NCBI RefSeq assembly: GCF_007197885.1 | Contig: NZ_VKKG01000001.1 | Span: 766,334-830,333, forward strand | Direction: 5' to 3' | Origin: Tessaracoccus rhinocerotis | GTDB lineage: Bacteria > Actinomycetota > Actinomycetes > Propionibacteriales > Propionibacteriaceae | DNA length: 64,000 nucleotides | Part shown: positions 26,127 to 34,880 of the stretch, one piece after another | How the letters are laid out: each line of letters opens with the position of its first letter | Position numbering within the stretch: the first letter of the stretch is position 1 | The notes under the pieces: generated by a model | Told to the model about the DNA's origin: nothing | Databases searched by the model: none | Seen by the model: the letters and a program-made list of their open reading frames with translations, nothing else | Translations under genes and position numbers: made by a program

Positions 26127-28664
26127 ATGCCTGAGTCCCTGAACACCGACTCCGTGGCCAACCCCACGGATCGAATGCCTGTCTCCGTCCCGAACGGCAA
26201 CGACCCGATCGCCGTGATCGCCGACGACCCACGCCACAGCGTGTCCGGTTTCACCACGGAGTTCATCCGCGAACTCCACAACCGCCAGGGCGTCAGCCTG
26301 CGGGACGCGAGCCTGCACGACAAGTTCCAGGCCACCGCCAGTGCCGTGCGCCACTACATGGTCGACGAGTGGCTGGAGACCAAGGACAAGAACGCCGCGG
26401 CGAAGCAGAAGACCGTCGGCTACCTCTCGGCCGAGTACCTCCTCGGCCCGCAGCTGGACAACGCCCTGCTGGCCACCGACCTGACCGAGATCGTCGAGGA
26501 GTCCCTCGCGCAGCACGGCATCGACCTCGCACAGGTCCGCGAGCAGGAGGTCGAGCCGGGCCTCGGCAACGGCGGCCTCGGTCGCCTCGCCGCCTGCTTC
26601 ATCGACTCCCTCGCCACGATGGACGTCCCGTGCATCGGCTACGGCATCCGCTACGAGTACGGCATCTTCCGCCAGACTTTCGTCGACGGGCACCAGGTGG
26701 AGGAGGCCGACAAGTGGCTCGCCCTCGAGTCCCCGTGGGAGTTCGTGCACCCGGAGAACGCCGTCCAGGTGAACTTCGCCGGCCACACCGAGACCTGGAC
26801 CGACGAGACCGGTCGTGAGCGCACCCGCTGGGTCCCGGGCTGGGGCGTCCAGGGCCTCCCCTACAACTACCTAGTGCCCGGCTACGGCACGCGCCGCGTG
26901 AACACGCTGCGGCTGTGGGGTGCACGCGCCAACAACCAGTTCGACCTCAAGACGTTCAACCAGGGCGACTACGTCGAGGCCGTCCGGGCGCAGACCTTCG
27001 CCGAGAACATCTCCAAGGTGCTCTACCCCGAGGACTCGACCCCGCAGGGCAAGGAGTTGAGGCTGCAGCAGCAGTACTTCTTCGTCGCGTGCTCGCTGCG
27101 TGACTTCATCGAGAACGAACTCGAGCCCGGGTTCGACCTGCACCGCCTCGGTGAGCGGATCATCTTCCAGCTCAACGACACCCACCCCGTCATCGCCGTG
27201 CCCGAGCTGATGCGCATCCTGATCGACGAGAAGGGCTTCGAGTGGGATGAGGCGTGGGAGGTCACCAAGTCCTGCTTCGCCTACACCTGCCACACGCTCC
27301 TCCCCGAGGCGCTCGAGGTCTGGCCGACGGAGCTGCTGGGACGCCTGCTCCCCCGCCACATGCAGATCATCAACCTCATCAACGTCTCCTTCATGGCCGA
27401 GGTGCGCGCCACGTTCCCCGGCGACGAGGAGCGCGCACTGCGCATGTCCATCGTCACCGAGCACCCCGTCCAGTCGGTCCGGATGGCCCACCTGGCCACC
27501 GTCGCCGGCTCGAAGGTGAACGGGGTCGCCGCGCTCCACAGCCAACTGCTGCGCGACAAGGTGCTCCCCGACTTCTCCGCCCTGTGGCCTGAGAAGTTCA
27601 CCAACGTCACCAACGGCGTCACCCCCCGGCGTTTCGTGCGCCAGTCCAACCCGGGCCTGTCCGCACTGGTCACCAGCCGGATCGGCGGCGGCTGGGTCAA
27701 GCACCTCGACCAGTTCGACGGCCTCGAGCCGTTGGCCGACGACGCCGGCTTCCGCGAGGAGTTCCGAGCCGTCAAGGCCGCCAACAAGGAGCGCCTCCGG
27801 GAGGTGCTCCACAAGCGCGACGGCATCGACCTGCCCGAGGGCCACCTGTTGGACGTCATGGTCAAACGCCTCCACGAGTACAAGCGCCAGACCCTGAAGC
27901 TGCTGCACGTGGTCTCCCTGTACGAGCAGGTGCTCTCCGGCAAGCGCAAGGTCGAGGACCTGACACCCCGCACCGTCGTCTTCGGCGCCAAGGCCGCCCC
28001 CGGCTACCGTCTGGCCAAGGACATCATCCACCTCATCAACTCGGTGGCCGCCGTCGTGAACCGGGACCCGCGCCTTGAGGGACGTCTGGGGATCGCCTTC
28101 CCGGCGAACTACAACGTCACGCTGGCCGAGAAGCTGATCCCTGCCGCGGACCTGTCCGAGCAGATCTCGCTCGCCGGCATGGAGGCCTCCGGCACCGGCA
28201 ACATGAAGTTCGCCCTCAACGGCGCGCTCACCATCGGCACGGACGACGGCGCCAACGTCGAGATCCGCGGCCTGGTGGGTGACGACAACTTCTTCCTGTT
28301 CGGCATGGACGAGCCCGCCGCGGCCGCGCTGCGCGAGCAGGGCTACCGTCCGCGCTCGATCTACGAGTCCGACGAGACGCTGCGCGCCACGATCGACCTG
28401 ATCGAGTCCGGCATCTTCTCCGGCGGCCGTGGCGGCGCGTTCGGCTCCGTCACCTCTGCCCTGCTGGACGAGGACCGCTTCATGGCGTTCGCAGACTTCG
28501 CCAGCTACCTGGAGGCGCAGGAGGCCGTCGAGGCCAAGTACGCCGACCAGGAGGCCTGGACCCGCTCGGCGATCCTGAACGTGGCCCGCACCGGCTACTT
28601 CAGCTCCGACCGCTCGATGCGCGACTACCTCGACCGCATCTGGCACGCCGGGCCCGTCGTCTGA
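26127..28664 (+). CDS. glgP: Glycogen/alpha-glucan phosphorylase
   Basis: 845 residues, the usual length. It splits alpha-1,4-glucans with phosphate to glucose 1-phosphate. The pyridoxal-phosphate region (GMEASGTGNMKFALNGAL, then TIGTDDGANVEIRG, about residues 685-715) is intact. Other signatures are EPGLGNGGLGRLAACFIDSL near 148 and VKRLHEYKRQTL near 578. About 45 extra residues (PESLNTDSVANPTDRMPVSV and on) precede the conserved start at HSVSGFTTEFIREL. The promoter is leaderless with an inverted repeat immediately upstream, so expression is probably controlled by a sugar regulator (inference). Confidence 0.95.
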   Translation: MPESLNTDSVANPTDRMPVSVPNGNDPIAVIADDPRHSVSGFTTEFIRELHNRQGVSLRDASLHDKFQATASAVRHYMVDEWLETKDKNAAAKQKTVGYLSAEYLLGPQLDNALLATDLTEIVEESLAQHGIDLAQVREQEVEPGLGNGGLGRLAACFIDSLATMDVPCIGYGIRYEYGIFRQTFVDGHQVEEADKWLALESPWEFVHPENAVQVNFAGHTETWTDETGRERTRWVPGWGVQGLPYNYLVPGYGTRRVNTLRLWGARANNQFDLKTFNQGDYVEAVRAQTFAENISKVLYPEDSTPQGKELRLQQQYFFVACSLRDFIENELEPGFDLHRLGERIIFQLNDTHPVIAVPELMRILIDEKGFEWDEAWEVTKSCFAYTCHTLLPEALEVWPTELLGRLLPRHMQIINLINVSFMAEVRATFPGDEERALRMSIVTEHPVQSVRMAHLATVAGSKVNGVAALHSQLLRDKVLPDFSALWPEKFTNVTNGVTPRRFVRQSNPGLSALVTSRIGGGWVKHLDQFDGLEPLADDAGFREEFRAVKAANKERLREVLHKRDGIDLPEGHLLDVMVKRLHEYKRQTLKLLHVVSLYEQVLSGKRKVEDLTPRTVVFGAKAAPGYRLAKDIIHLINSVAAVVNRDPRLEGRLGIAFPANYNVTLAEKLIPAADLSEQISLAGMEASGTGNMKFALNGALTIGTDDGANVEIRGLVGDDNFFLFGMDEPAAAALREQGYRPRSIYESDETLRATIDLIESGIFSGGRGGAFGSVTSALLDEDRFMAFADFASYLEAQEAVEAKYADQEAWTRSAILNVARTGYFSSDRSMRDYLDRIWHAGPVV

Positions 28665-28689
28665 TCGACTGCCCGCGCGGGCCCCTCGC

Positions 28690-28695
28690 TACGCT
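28690..28695 (+). promoter_or_regulatory. -10 box of the SDR gene (leaderless)
   Basis: TACGCT, 6 bases before the ATG at 28702. Confidence 0.45.
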
Positions 28696-28701
28696 TCGGT
28701 C

Positions 28702-29508
28702 ATGGACTTGATCAGGCAGGCGCGTGCTCGGCTGGCCGCACGGCTGGTCGTCGTCACGGGCGCGTCGTCGGGGATCGGGCGCGCGTTCGTCGAGGCGATG
28801 GCGCCGTCCGGTGCACGGTTCGTGCTGGTGGCCCGGCGCCGGGAACTCCTCGAGCAACTGGCCGACCACGTGCGCGACTCCGGCTCGCACGCGATGGTGC
28901 AGGCCCTCGACCTGCGCGACGTCGAGGCCGGTCGCGCCGCCGCGGAGGAGGTACTTGCCCACCACGGCATACCCGAGGTGCTGTTCAGCAACGCGGGCCA
29001 CTCCATCGCGCGCGGGCTCCGCGGCCTGGTGGCCAGGCCGGACTCGGTGACGCGCTCCGTCGCGGCCAACTTCACCGGCCCGGTGTGCCACGCCCTACCC
29101 CTTCTGGGGGCGATGTGCACCCGGGGCGGCGGCCACTTCATCGCCACGACCACGGTCGACGCCCGCACCTCGGTGCCAGGCTGGTCGCCGAACGTCGCCT
29201 CGAAGGCCGGCTGGGACGCCTGGGCCCGCAGCGTCGCCCCCGAACTGCGCAGTGACGGGGTGGCGACGTCGCTGCTGGCGTTCCCGCTGGTCGCGACGCC
29301 GATGCTGCCGCCGGCCCGACGTGCGCGAGCACGTTGCGCGATGAGCCCCGAGGCGGCGGCCGAATGGGTGGCGCGGGCGGTGGTGACCCGGCAGGCTCGG
29401 GTGGCTCCATGGTGGCTGCGTCCCCACGAACTGCTCCACGCCGCCGCACCGGTCCTCACCGCCCGGGTGACCGCACCCTTTTCGATGCGGCTCGTGGACC
29501 GTGGCTGA
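28702..29508 (+). CDS. Short-chain dehydrogenase-like protein lacking the catalytic Tyr
   Basis: 268 residues. The cofactor loop VVTGASSGIGRAFVEAM (about 18-34) and the LFSNAGHSI strand are normal. The active-site motif YxxxK reads NVASK (GWSPNVASKAGWDAW): Lys stays, Tyr is Asn. The catalytic Ser position is also unclear (TTTVDARTS). It may bind a nucleotide without acting as a redox enzyme, or act by another mechanism. It overlaps the AMP-ligase-like gene by 8 bases, so the two work together. Confidence 0.8.
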   Translation: MDLIRQARARLAARLVVVTGASSGIGRAFVEAMAPSGARFVLVARRRELLEQLADHVRDSGSHAMVQALDLRDVEAGRAAAEEVLAHHGIPEVLFSNAGHSIARGLRGLVARPDSVTRSVAANFTGPVCHALPLLGAMCTRGGGHFIATTTVDARTSVPGWSPNVASKAGWDAWARSVAPELRSDGVATSLLAFPLVATPMLPPARRARARCAMSPEAAAEWVARAVVTRQARVAPWWLRPHELLHAAAPVLTARVTAPFSMRLVDRG

Positions 29509-30691
29509 CTGGCTCCGGGGTTCCTGGCGGCCGACGGGGGTGGCGCTCCTGCGGATCGTTCGCGCGCAGCTGGACGCACGAGGCTCCGACCCGGCGTTCA
29601 CCGACGAGATGGGGACACTGACTCGCCGGGCGCTCTGGGACGCGGTCCTGCGCCGACGGCGGGAGCTGCGCGGACACCGCGCCGTCCCACTCGTGGTGGA
29701 CGGTGCCGAACCGCGCGCGGTGGTCATCGATGCCCTGGCGGGGATGTGCGCCGGGCGGACCGTGGTCGTCGTGTCCCCGCGCGCCGGCGCTCGGGCGCTG
29801 CGGCAGGCGCATGCGACCTGCGGAGGCCGCGTCGGTGTCTTCTTCACCACTTCCGGGACCACGGGAGCGGCTCGCGTGGTCCGCTCCCGCCGCGGCCCAC
29901 GGGCCCTGGGCCAAAGTGTGGGACTGCTCGGGATGTTGCCCCGGTTCGACAGGCCGGTGGTGGCGTGCCTCGCCCCCGTCGGCCACGGCCACGGCTTCAG
30001 CACCTTCGCGGTTACCATGGCCCTCGGCGGCCACTTCGTGTCACTCGGGTCGGATCCGGCGGCCGAGCTGCCACGACTGGGACCGGTGGACGTCCTCACG
30101 GGTGTCCCCACGCAGTTGTCCGAGCTGGCCGCAGCCCTCCCCCGGCCCGTCCCGGTCGGTCTCGTCCTCAGCGGCTCTGACCGGCTCGTCGAGCGCGAGC
30201 TCGTGGAGAGGGCGTTCGCGGCTCCCGTGGTCGACGCCTACGGCGCCACCGAGACGGGCACCATCACGCTGGACGGCCGACCCCTGCCGGGCGTCCGGAT
30301 CCGGGTGGAGGCGGGTCGGCTGCTCGTGCGCTCCCCGATGCTCGGTCCGGGTGTGTTCTCCGCCGACCGCGGGGAGCTCATCGACGGGCGCGTCCACGTC
30401 ACCGGCCGCGCCGACGGGGTGCGCGTCACGGGAGGCGAGAACACGAGCCCGGAGGCGGTGCGGGAGTGGCTGCTGGCTGCTCCCGGAGTGCAGGCCGTCA
30501 CGCTCGAGGAGCACCCCGACGTTCGCTTCGGTACCCGCCCGGCGGCCGTGGTGACGGCGTCGCTGCCCATCGACGGCGAGCAGTTGCGCCGCGGCATCCG
30601 CCAGGAGTTCGGTGCGGCGGCGACGCCGGCGGCGGTGGCGGTCACGGTCGTCGGTGTCGAGAACCGGGCACCGGCTGCGACCCAGTGGTGA
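29501..30691 (+). CDS. AMP-binding (acyl-CoA synthetase-like) protein without the usual C-terminal Lys
   Basis: 396 residues, GTG start overlapping the SDR gene. Phosphate loop VFFTTSGTTGAARVV (about 113-127), DAYGATETGTITLDG (about 245) and hinge TGRADGVRVTGGENTSPEAV (about 305) identify the family. Much shorter than usual acyl-CoA synthetases (500-550), with a compressed N-terminus. The end (VVGVENRAPAATQW) has no GK-containing A10 motif, where the Lys for adenylation normally sits; menE in this window still has it. It may bind or transfer a pre-activated acyl group. Paired with an SDR that also lacks a catalytic residue. Confidence 0.8.
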   Translation: MADWLRGSWRPTGVALLRIVRAQLDARGSDPAFTDEMGTLTRRALWDAVLRRRRELRGHRAVPLVVDGAEPRAVVIDALAGMCAGRTVVVVSPRAGARALRQAHATCGGRVGVFFTTSGTTGAARVVRSRRGPRALGQSVGLLGMLPRFDRPVVACLAPVGHGHGFSTFAVTMALGGHFVSLGSDPAAELPRLGPVDVLTGVPTQLSELAAALPRPVPVGLVLSGSDRLVERELVERAFAAPVVDAYGATETGTITLDGRPLPGVRIRVEAGRLLVRSPMLGPGVFSADRGELIDGRVHVTGRADGVRVTGGENTSPEAVREWLLAAPGVQAVTLEEHPDVRFGTRPAAVVTASLPIDGEQLRRGIRQEFGAAATPAAVAVTVVGVENRAPAATQW

Positions 30692-30731
30692 GAGCGACCA
30701 CAATGGTCGCACCAGCACAAGGAGAACCACC

Positions 30732-31136
30732 ATGAAGTACCTACTGCTGAAGCACTACCGGGGCGCCCCGACCGCACCGAACGACGTCCCCATGGACAGG
30801 TGGTCGCCGCAGGAGGTGACCGCCCACATGACCTACATGTCGGACTTCGCGGACAAGTACCGGGCCACCGGGGAGTACCTCGACGGTCAGGCCCTCTCGC
30901 AGGAGGGCACGTGGGTCCGCTCCGACGGCGAGGGCCGGCCGCCTGTGACCGACGGCCCGTTCGCGGAGACCAAGGACCTGATCGCGGGTTGGATGGTCAT
31001 CGAGGTCGACTCCCACGAGCGAGCACTGGAGCTGGCCGGCGAGCTCTCGGCGGCTCCCGGCGCGGGCGGCCGCCCGATCAACGAGTGGCTGGAGCTGCGT
31101 CCCTTCCTCACCGCTCCTCCCACCATCTCGGAGTGA
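30732..31136 (+). CDS. YCII/DGPF domain protein
   Basis: 134 residues with ribosome site AGGAGAA. Opens MKYLLLKHYRG and contains VTDGPFAETKDLIAGWMVIE, the DGPF signature of YCII-related proteins, a small alpha-beta dimer. In many actinobacteria such a gene sits directly before an ECF sigma factor of the type that follows here, 1 base downstream. Molecular role unknown; proposed as a sensor or modulator of that sigma factor. Confidence 0.85.
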   Translation: MKYLLLKHYRGAPTAPNDVPMDRWSPQEVTAHMTYMSDFADKYRATGEYLDGQALSQEGTWVRSDGEGRPPVTDGPFAETKDLIAGWMVIEVDSHERALELAGELSAAPGAGGRPINEWLELRPFLTAPPTISE

Positions 31137-31137
31137 C

Positions 31138-31971
31138 GTGGACGAGGAGCTGCTCCGGCGCCTGACGCCTGAGGTGCTCGGAGTCCTCTGCCGACGCGGT
31201 GCGGATTTCGCGTCGGCGGAGGACGCCGTCCAGGAGGCGCTGCTGGACGCGTGGCGGACCTGGCCGTCGGAGCCACCGCGCGACCCGAAGGGCTGGCTGG
31301 TCACCACGGCCTGGCGTCGTCACCTCGACGCCGTCCGGGCCGACACCTCACGCCGCCGCCGCGAGGACGTCGTCGGCGCCGAGGCGATCCGGCTGACGCG
31401 CGCGCTCGCGGCCCTCGACGACCACCCCGAGACCGGCGGGCTGCTGGCGCTGATGTTGCTGCACCACGCGCGCCGCGCATCCCGTTGGACGCCGGAGGGC
31501 GCCCTGGTGCCCCTGGCGGAACAGGACCGGAGCCTGTGGGACACGGCGTTGGTCGCGGAGGGCGTGGCGGTGCTGCAGGCCGCCCTCGCCCGGGACCGGC
31601 TCGGGGAGTTCCAGGCGCAGGCCGCCATCGCCGCGCTCCACGCAGACGCCCGCACGGCGCAGGAGACGGACTGGGTGCAGGTGGTCGAGTGGTACGACGA
31701 GCTGGTCCGGCTCACCGACAGCCCGGTGGTCAGGCTCAACCGGGCGGTCGCCGTCGGGCAGGCTGACGGTCCGGGTGCGGGGCTGCGAGCACTGGCCGAG
31801 CTGGATCCGGCCCTGCCCCGGTACGACGCCGTCGCCGCCCATCTCCACGAGCGCAACGGGGACCCTCTCCGGGCAGCTACCCTCTACTCCGAGGCGGCCC
31901 TGCGGTCCAACAACCCCGCCGAGCGGGACCACCTGATGCGGCAGGCGGCGCGGCTCAACTCGGCGACATAG
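31138..31971 (+). CDS. ECF sigma-like protein with region 4 deleted
   Basis: 277 residues, GTG start. Residues 1-75 are sigma region 2 (ADFASAEDAVQEALLDAWRTW, then PKGWLVTTAWRRHLDAVR). From residue 83 the chain is the C-terminal domain of this sigma class (AEAIRLTRALAAL, GLLALMLLHHARRAS, VQVVEWYDELVRLTDSPVVR). Normal members are about 400-420 residues and carry, between these parts, region 4 with its helix-turn-helix and the NEGY segment. Here about 130 residues are missing and the frame is kept; the joint is near SRRRREDVVGAEAIRL (nt 31350-31390). It cannot recognise a -35 element in the usual way. It may be a decayed regulator or one reduced to core binding. Confidence 0.82.
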   Translation: MDEELLRRLTPEVLGVLCRRGADFASAEDAVQEALLDAWRTWPSEPPRDPKGWLVTTAWRRHLDAVRADTSRRRREDVVGAEAIRLTRALAALDDHPETGGLLALMLLHHARRASRWTPEGALVPLAEQDRSLWDTALVAEGVAVLQAALARDRLGEFQAQAAIAALHADARTAQETDWVQVVEWYDELVRLTDSPVVRLNRAVAVGQADGPGAGLRALAELDPALPRYDAVAAHLHERNGDPLRAATLYSEAALRSNNPAERDHLMRQAARLNSAT

Positions 31972-31974
31972 GCT
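31969..31974 (+). promoter_or_regulatory. -10 box of the 136-residue protein gene (leaderless)
   Basis: TAGGCT, 6 bases before the ATG at 31981, overlapping the end of the sigma-like gene. Confidence 0.45.
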
Positions 31975-31980
31975 TGGTCC

Positions 31981-32391
31981 ATGATCGACCTCTCCCTGGC
32001 ACTGCAGCTCCGGGAGGCGGGCCTCGAATGGCGGCCCGCCCCGGGGGACCGATTCGTCGTCACGGCGACGGAGATGATCGATGACCTGCTCTACCTCTCC
32101 GACATGGTGATCCAGCCCCGGGAGCTCGAGACCGGGACGATCTTCGCCTTCAACGGGACCACCGAGTGGGCGCTCGACTCCGTGGCGCAGGAGCGCACGG
32201 TGTGGCTCCCCCACGAGGGGCAGCTCCGGACGGCGTTGGGGGACGCCTTCGGCTCGCTCACGCGCTCCGACGGGTACACCGTCGGCGCGGTGGTGGACGG
32301 CCGCGAGGTCCAGTTCCACGACCACGACCCCGAGAACGCCTACGCCCGGGCCTTGGTGGCAGTACTGGGGTCGAGGGTGGAGGCACCCTAG
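31981..32391 (+). CDS. Conserved hypothetical protein
   Basis: 136 residues, no membrane segment. The sequence has FAFNGTTEWALDSV and ERTVWLPHEGQL and looks like a soluble alpha-beta protein. I recall similar actinobacterial proteins but no function for them. The leaderless -10 box supports the start. Confidence 0.7.
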   Translation: MIDLSLALQLREAGLEWRPAPGDRFVVTATEMIDDLLYLSDMVIQPRELETGTIFAFNGTTEWALDSVAQERTVWLPHEGQLRTALGDAFGSLTRSDGYTVGAVVDGREVQFHDHDPENAYARALVAVLGSRVEAP

Positions 32392-32497
32392 GGGCCGGCA
32401 CGGGGGCGGCTCCGGGCAGCGCCCGATACCCCTGCGACATCGGTCTCCATAGGTTGGTGCTGGCCGCTCAACTCGGTCTGTCAACCGGAGGAGAACC

Positions 32498-34876
32498 ATG
32501 CCTGGCGTGCGGGAACTGCGAGCACTGACGTGGCGTTCACTCCGGCGCAACCGGGCGTCGGCCGCGATCCTGGTGGGCTTCATGGCGCTCGCGACGATGC
32601 TCGCGGCCTCAGCCGCGGCCCTCGTCGTCACGGCCACCGGAGCGAGCGAGTCGCTGATGCGGCAGGCCCGCACCCCCCATTTCCTGCAGATGCACGCCGG
32701 TGACGTCGACCTCGTCAGGATGGCGGCCTTCGCAATGTCCAACCCGTTGGTCGAGCAGTGGGCCGTCAGCGAGATCCTCAACGTCGACGGCGCCGCCGTC
32801 AGGATAGTCGGCGACGGCGTGGACACCACGCTGGCCGAGGCCCTGCAGGACAACTCCTTCGTCACCCAGAACGCCGGCTTCGACCTCCTGCTCGACACCG
32901 ACGGCGAGGTCATCGCGCCCACGCCCGGGACGGTGTGGCTGCCGTTGTTCTACTTCGCGGAACTGGACCTGGCCGTCGGCAACGTGCTCTGGGTGACGGG
33001 CCCGGGCGGCCGCACCCAACTGGAAGTAGCCGGCTTCCTGCGGGACTCGCAGATGAACTCCTCCTACGCCTCCTCCAAGCGGCTGCTGGTCTCCGCCGGG
33101 GACCTCGAGCGCGTGCGCTCCACGGTCGCCGACGCGGGCGCCGTCGAGCACCTGGTGCAGTTCCGTCTCACCGACCCGGCCGCCGCCACGCAGTTCGAGG
33201 AGCAGTACCGCGCCGCCGGGCTGGAGGCGAGCGGCCCGACGGTGACCTGGGCGCTGTTCGTGCTGGTCAACTCCATCTCCGAGGGTGTGACAGCCGCGAT
33301 CGCGATCCTGGTGACGGTCCTGCTGGTGGGGATCGCGCTGCTGTGCGTGCGTTTCACCCTGCTGACCACCATCGAGCAGGACCACCGCCAGATCGGCACC
33401 CTGATGGCTATCGGCACGCGTCGGCGCGACCTGCGGCGGCTCTACTCCCGCCGCTATCTGGCGATGGCCCTGGCCGGCGCCGTCGTCGGCCTCCTCGGGG
33501 CGCTCGGCCTGAGCCGGGTCCTGCTGGCGCGTGTGGAACTGTTCCTCGGCCCCTCCGGCCGGGAACTGCCGGCGATCGCGCTCGGGGTGGCACTGGCGGC
33601 ACTGCTGGTGTGCGTCGTCGTGCTCTCGGTGCACCGCACACTGCGCGCGCTGGAGCGGATCTCGCCTGTGCGGGCCCTGCGCACCGACGGCGCCGCACCG
33701 GCCGGGGTGCCCCGCCGGCCACCCCGCTGGCTCTCCGTCGCCGACGGTGCGCTCGGGACGAACACGACGCTCGGACTCGGCGACCTGTGGCGCCGACCGG
33801 GACTATACGTGGTGCCCCTGGTGGTGCACACCCTGGCCGTCTTCGTCCTCGTGGTCCCACAGAACCTCTACACCACGGTGACTTCCCCCGGCTTCGTCAC
33901 CAGCATGGGCGCCGGCGTCAGCGACATGCTGGTCGGCGTCCGCCCACCGGTCGAGGTGGAGCGCGCCGCCGAGCTGGCCGAAGAGCTCGCCGCCGACCCG
34001 CGGGTGGAGCGCCACACCATGCTCGTGACCGCCGCCTACTCGACGACAACCGTCGAGGGCACCCGCGCCAGCCTGCGGATCGAGTCCGGCGACCTGGGCA
34101 TGTTCCCCATCTCCTACACGCGTGGGCGGGCGCCCGTCGAACCCGGACAGCTGGCAGTTTCCGCGCTCCAGGCGGACGCGCTGGGAGTCGACCTGGGCGA
34201 CGTCGTCGTGGCCGAGCCGGTGGGCGGTGGCGAACCACTGGAGTTGGCGGTGGTGGGCGTGTACCAGGACATCACCAACGGCGGCCGCACGGCCAAGATG
34301 GTCATGCCCCACACCAGCTCCGAGGTGATGTGGAGCACCCTGCAGGCTGACTTCACACCCGGCTTCCACGTCGGCGCCGCGATCAGCGGCTACGCGGCCA
34401 CCAATCCGGACGTGCGTGTCAGTTCGGTTCGTGACCACGTCGCCGCCTCACTCGGGGGCACGGTCGACGCACTCGGCTCCGCGGCCGTGGCCGCGGTTCT
34501 CGTCGGGCTGGCGGTCGCGGCTCTCGTGACTGCCCTGTTCATGCGGTTGCTGGTGGCCAGGGATGCAGCCCGCACGGCCACGCTCCGGGCGCTCGGGTTC
34601 AGGGACCACCAGATCCGACGCCAGAGCCTGGTGCGCTCGACCAGCGTCCTGGTGGCCGGCGTCCTGCTGGGTACCCTGCTGGCCCACGTCGTCGGAGGCC
34701 CTCTGGCCGGGTTCCTGCTCGCCCCCGCCGGCCTGACCGAGCTCACCCTCGGCACCAACCCCTGGCTCGCCCACGTGGCCAGCCCCGCTGCACTGCTGCT
34801 GGTGGTCGTGGGGACCACCCTCGCGAGCACCCGATCCGGCGTCGAGGACTCGATCGCCCTCACCACCAAGGAGTGA
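32498..34876 (+). CDS. ABC transporter permease, FtsX-type, large
   Basis: 792 residues with ribosome site GGAGGAG. Ten hydrophobic segments in the duplicated FtsX layout: one near 24-48, three at about 255-380 (LLVGIALLCVRFTLLTTIEQ, then QIGTLMAIGTRRRDLRRLY), one near 435-455, and three at the end (660-785, RDAARTATLRALGFRDHQIR). Two extracytoplasmic domains lie between. The coupling motifs are the xxIGxLxAIG and TLRALGF segments. It is translated with the ATPase 5 bases downstream. Family members export peptides, lipids or antimicrobials; substrate unknown. Confidence 0.88.
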   Translation: MPGVRELRALTWRSLRRNRASAAILVGFMALATMLAASAAALVVTATGASESLMRQARTPHFLQMHAGDVDLVRMAAFAMSNPLVEQWAVSEILNVDGAAVRIVGDGVDTTLAEALQDNSFVTQNAGFDLLLDTDGEVIAPTPGTVWLPLFYFAELDLAVGNVLWVTGPGGRTQLEVAGFLRDSQMNSSYASSKRLLVSAGDLERVRSTVADAGAVEHLVQFRLTDPAAATQFEEQYRAAGLEASGPTVTWALFVLVNSISEGVTAAIAILVTVLLVGIALLCVRFTLLTTIEQDHRQIGTLMAIGTRRRDLRRLYSRRYLAMALAGAVVGLLGALGLSRVLLARVELFLGPSGRELPAIALGVALAALLVCVVVLSVHRTLRALERISPVRALRTDGAAPAGVPRRPPRWLSVADGALGTNTTLGLGDLWRRPGLYVVPLVVHTLAVFVLVVPQNLYTTVTSPGFVTSMGAGVSDMLVGVRPPVEVERAAELAEELAADPRVERHTMLVTAAYSTTTVEGTRASLRIESGDLGMFPISYTRGRAPVEPGQLAVSALQADALGVDLGDVVVAEPVGGGEPLELAVVGVYQDITNGGRTAKMVMPHTSSEVMWSTLQADFTPGFHVGAAISGYAATNPDVRVSSVRDHVAASLGGTVDALGSAAVAAVLVGLAVAALVTALFMRLLVARDAARTATLRALGFRDHQIRRQSLVRSTSVLVAGVLLGTLLAHVVGGPLAGFLLAPAGLTELTLGTNPWLAHVASPAALLLVVVGTTLASTRSGVEDSIALTTKE

Positions 34877-34880
34877 CCCC

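Noticed and set aside
28671-28682. GCCCGCGCGGGC palindrome after glgP as a terminator
   Set aside because: A short perfect palindrome without loop or T run, overlapping the SDR promoter area; weak evidence.
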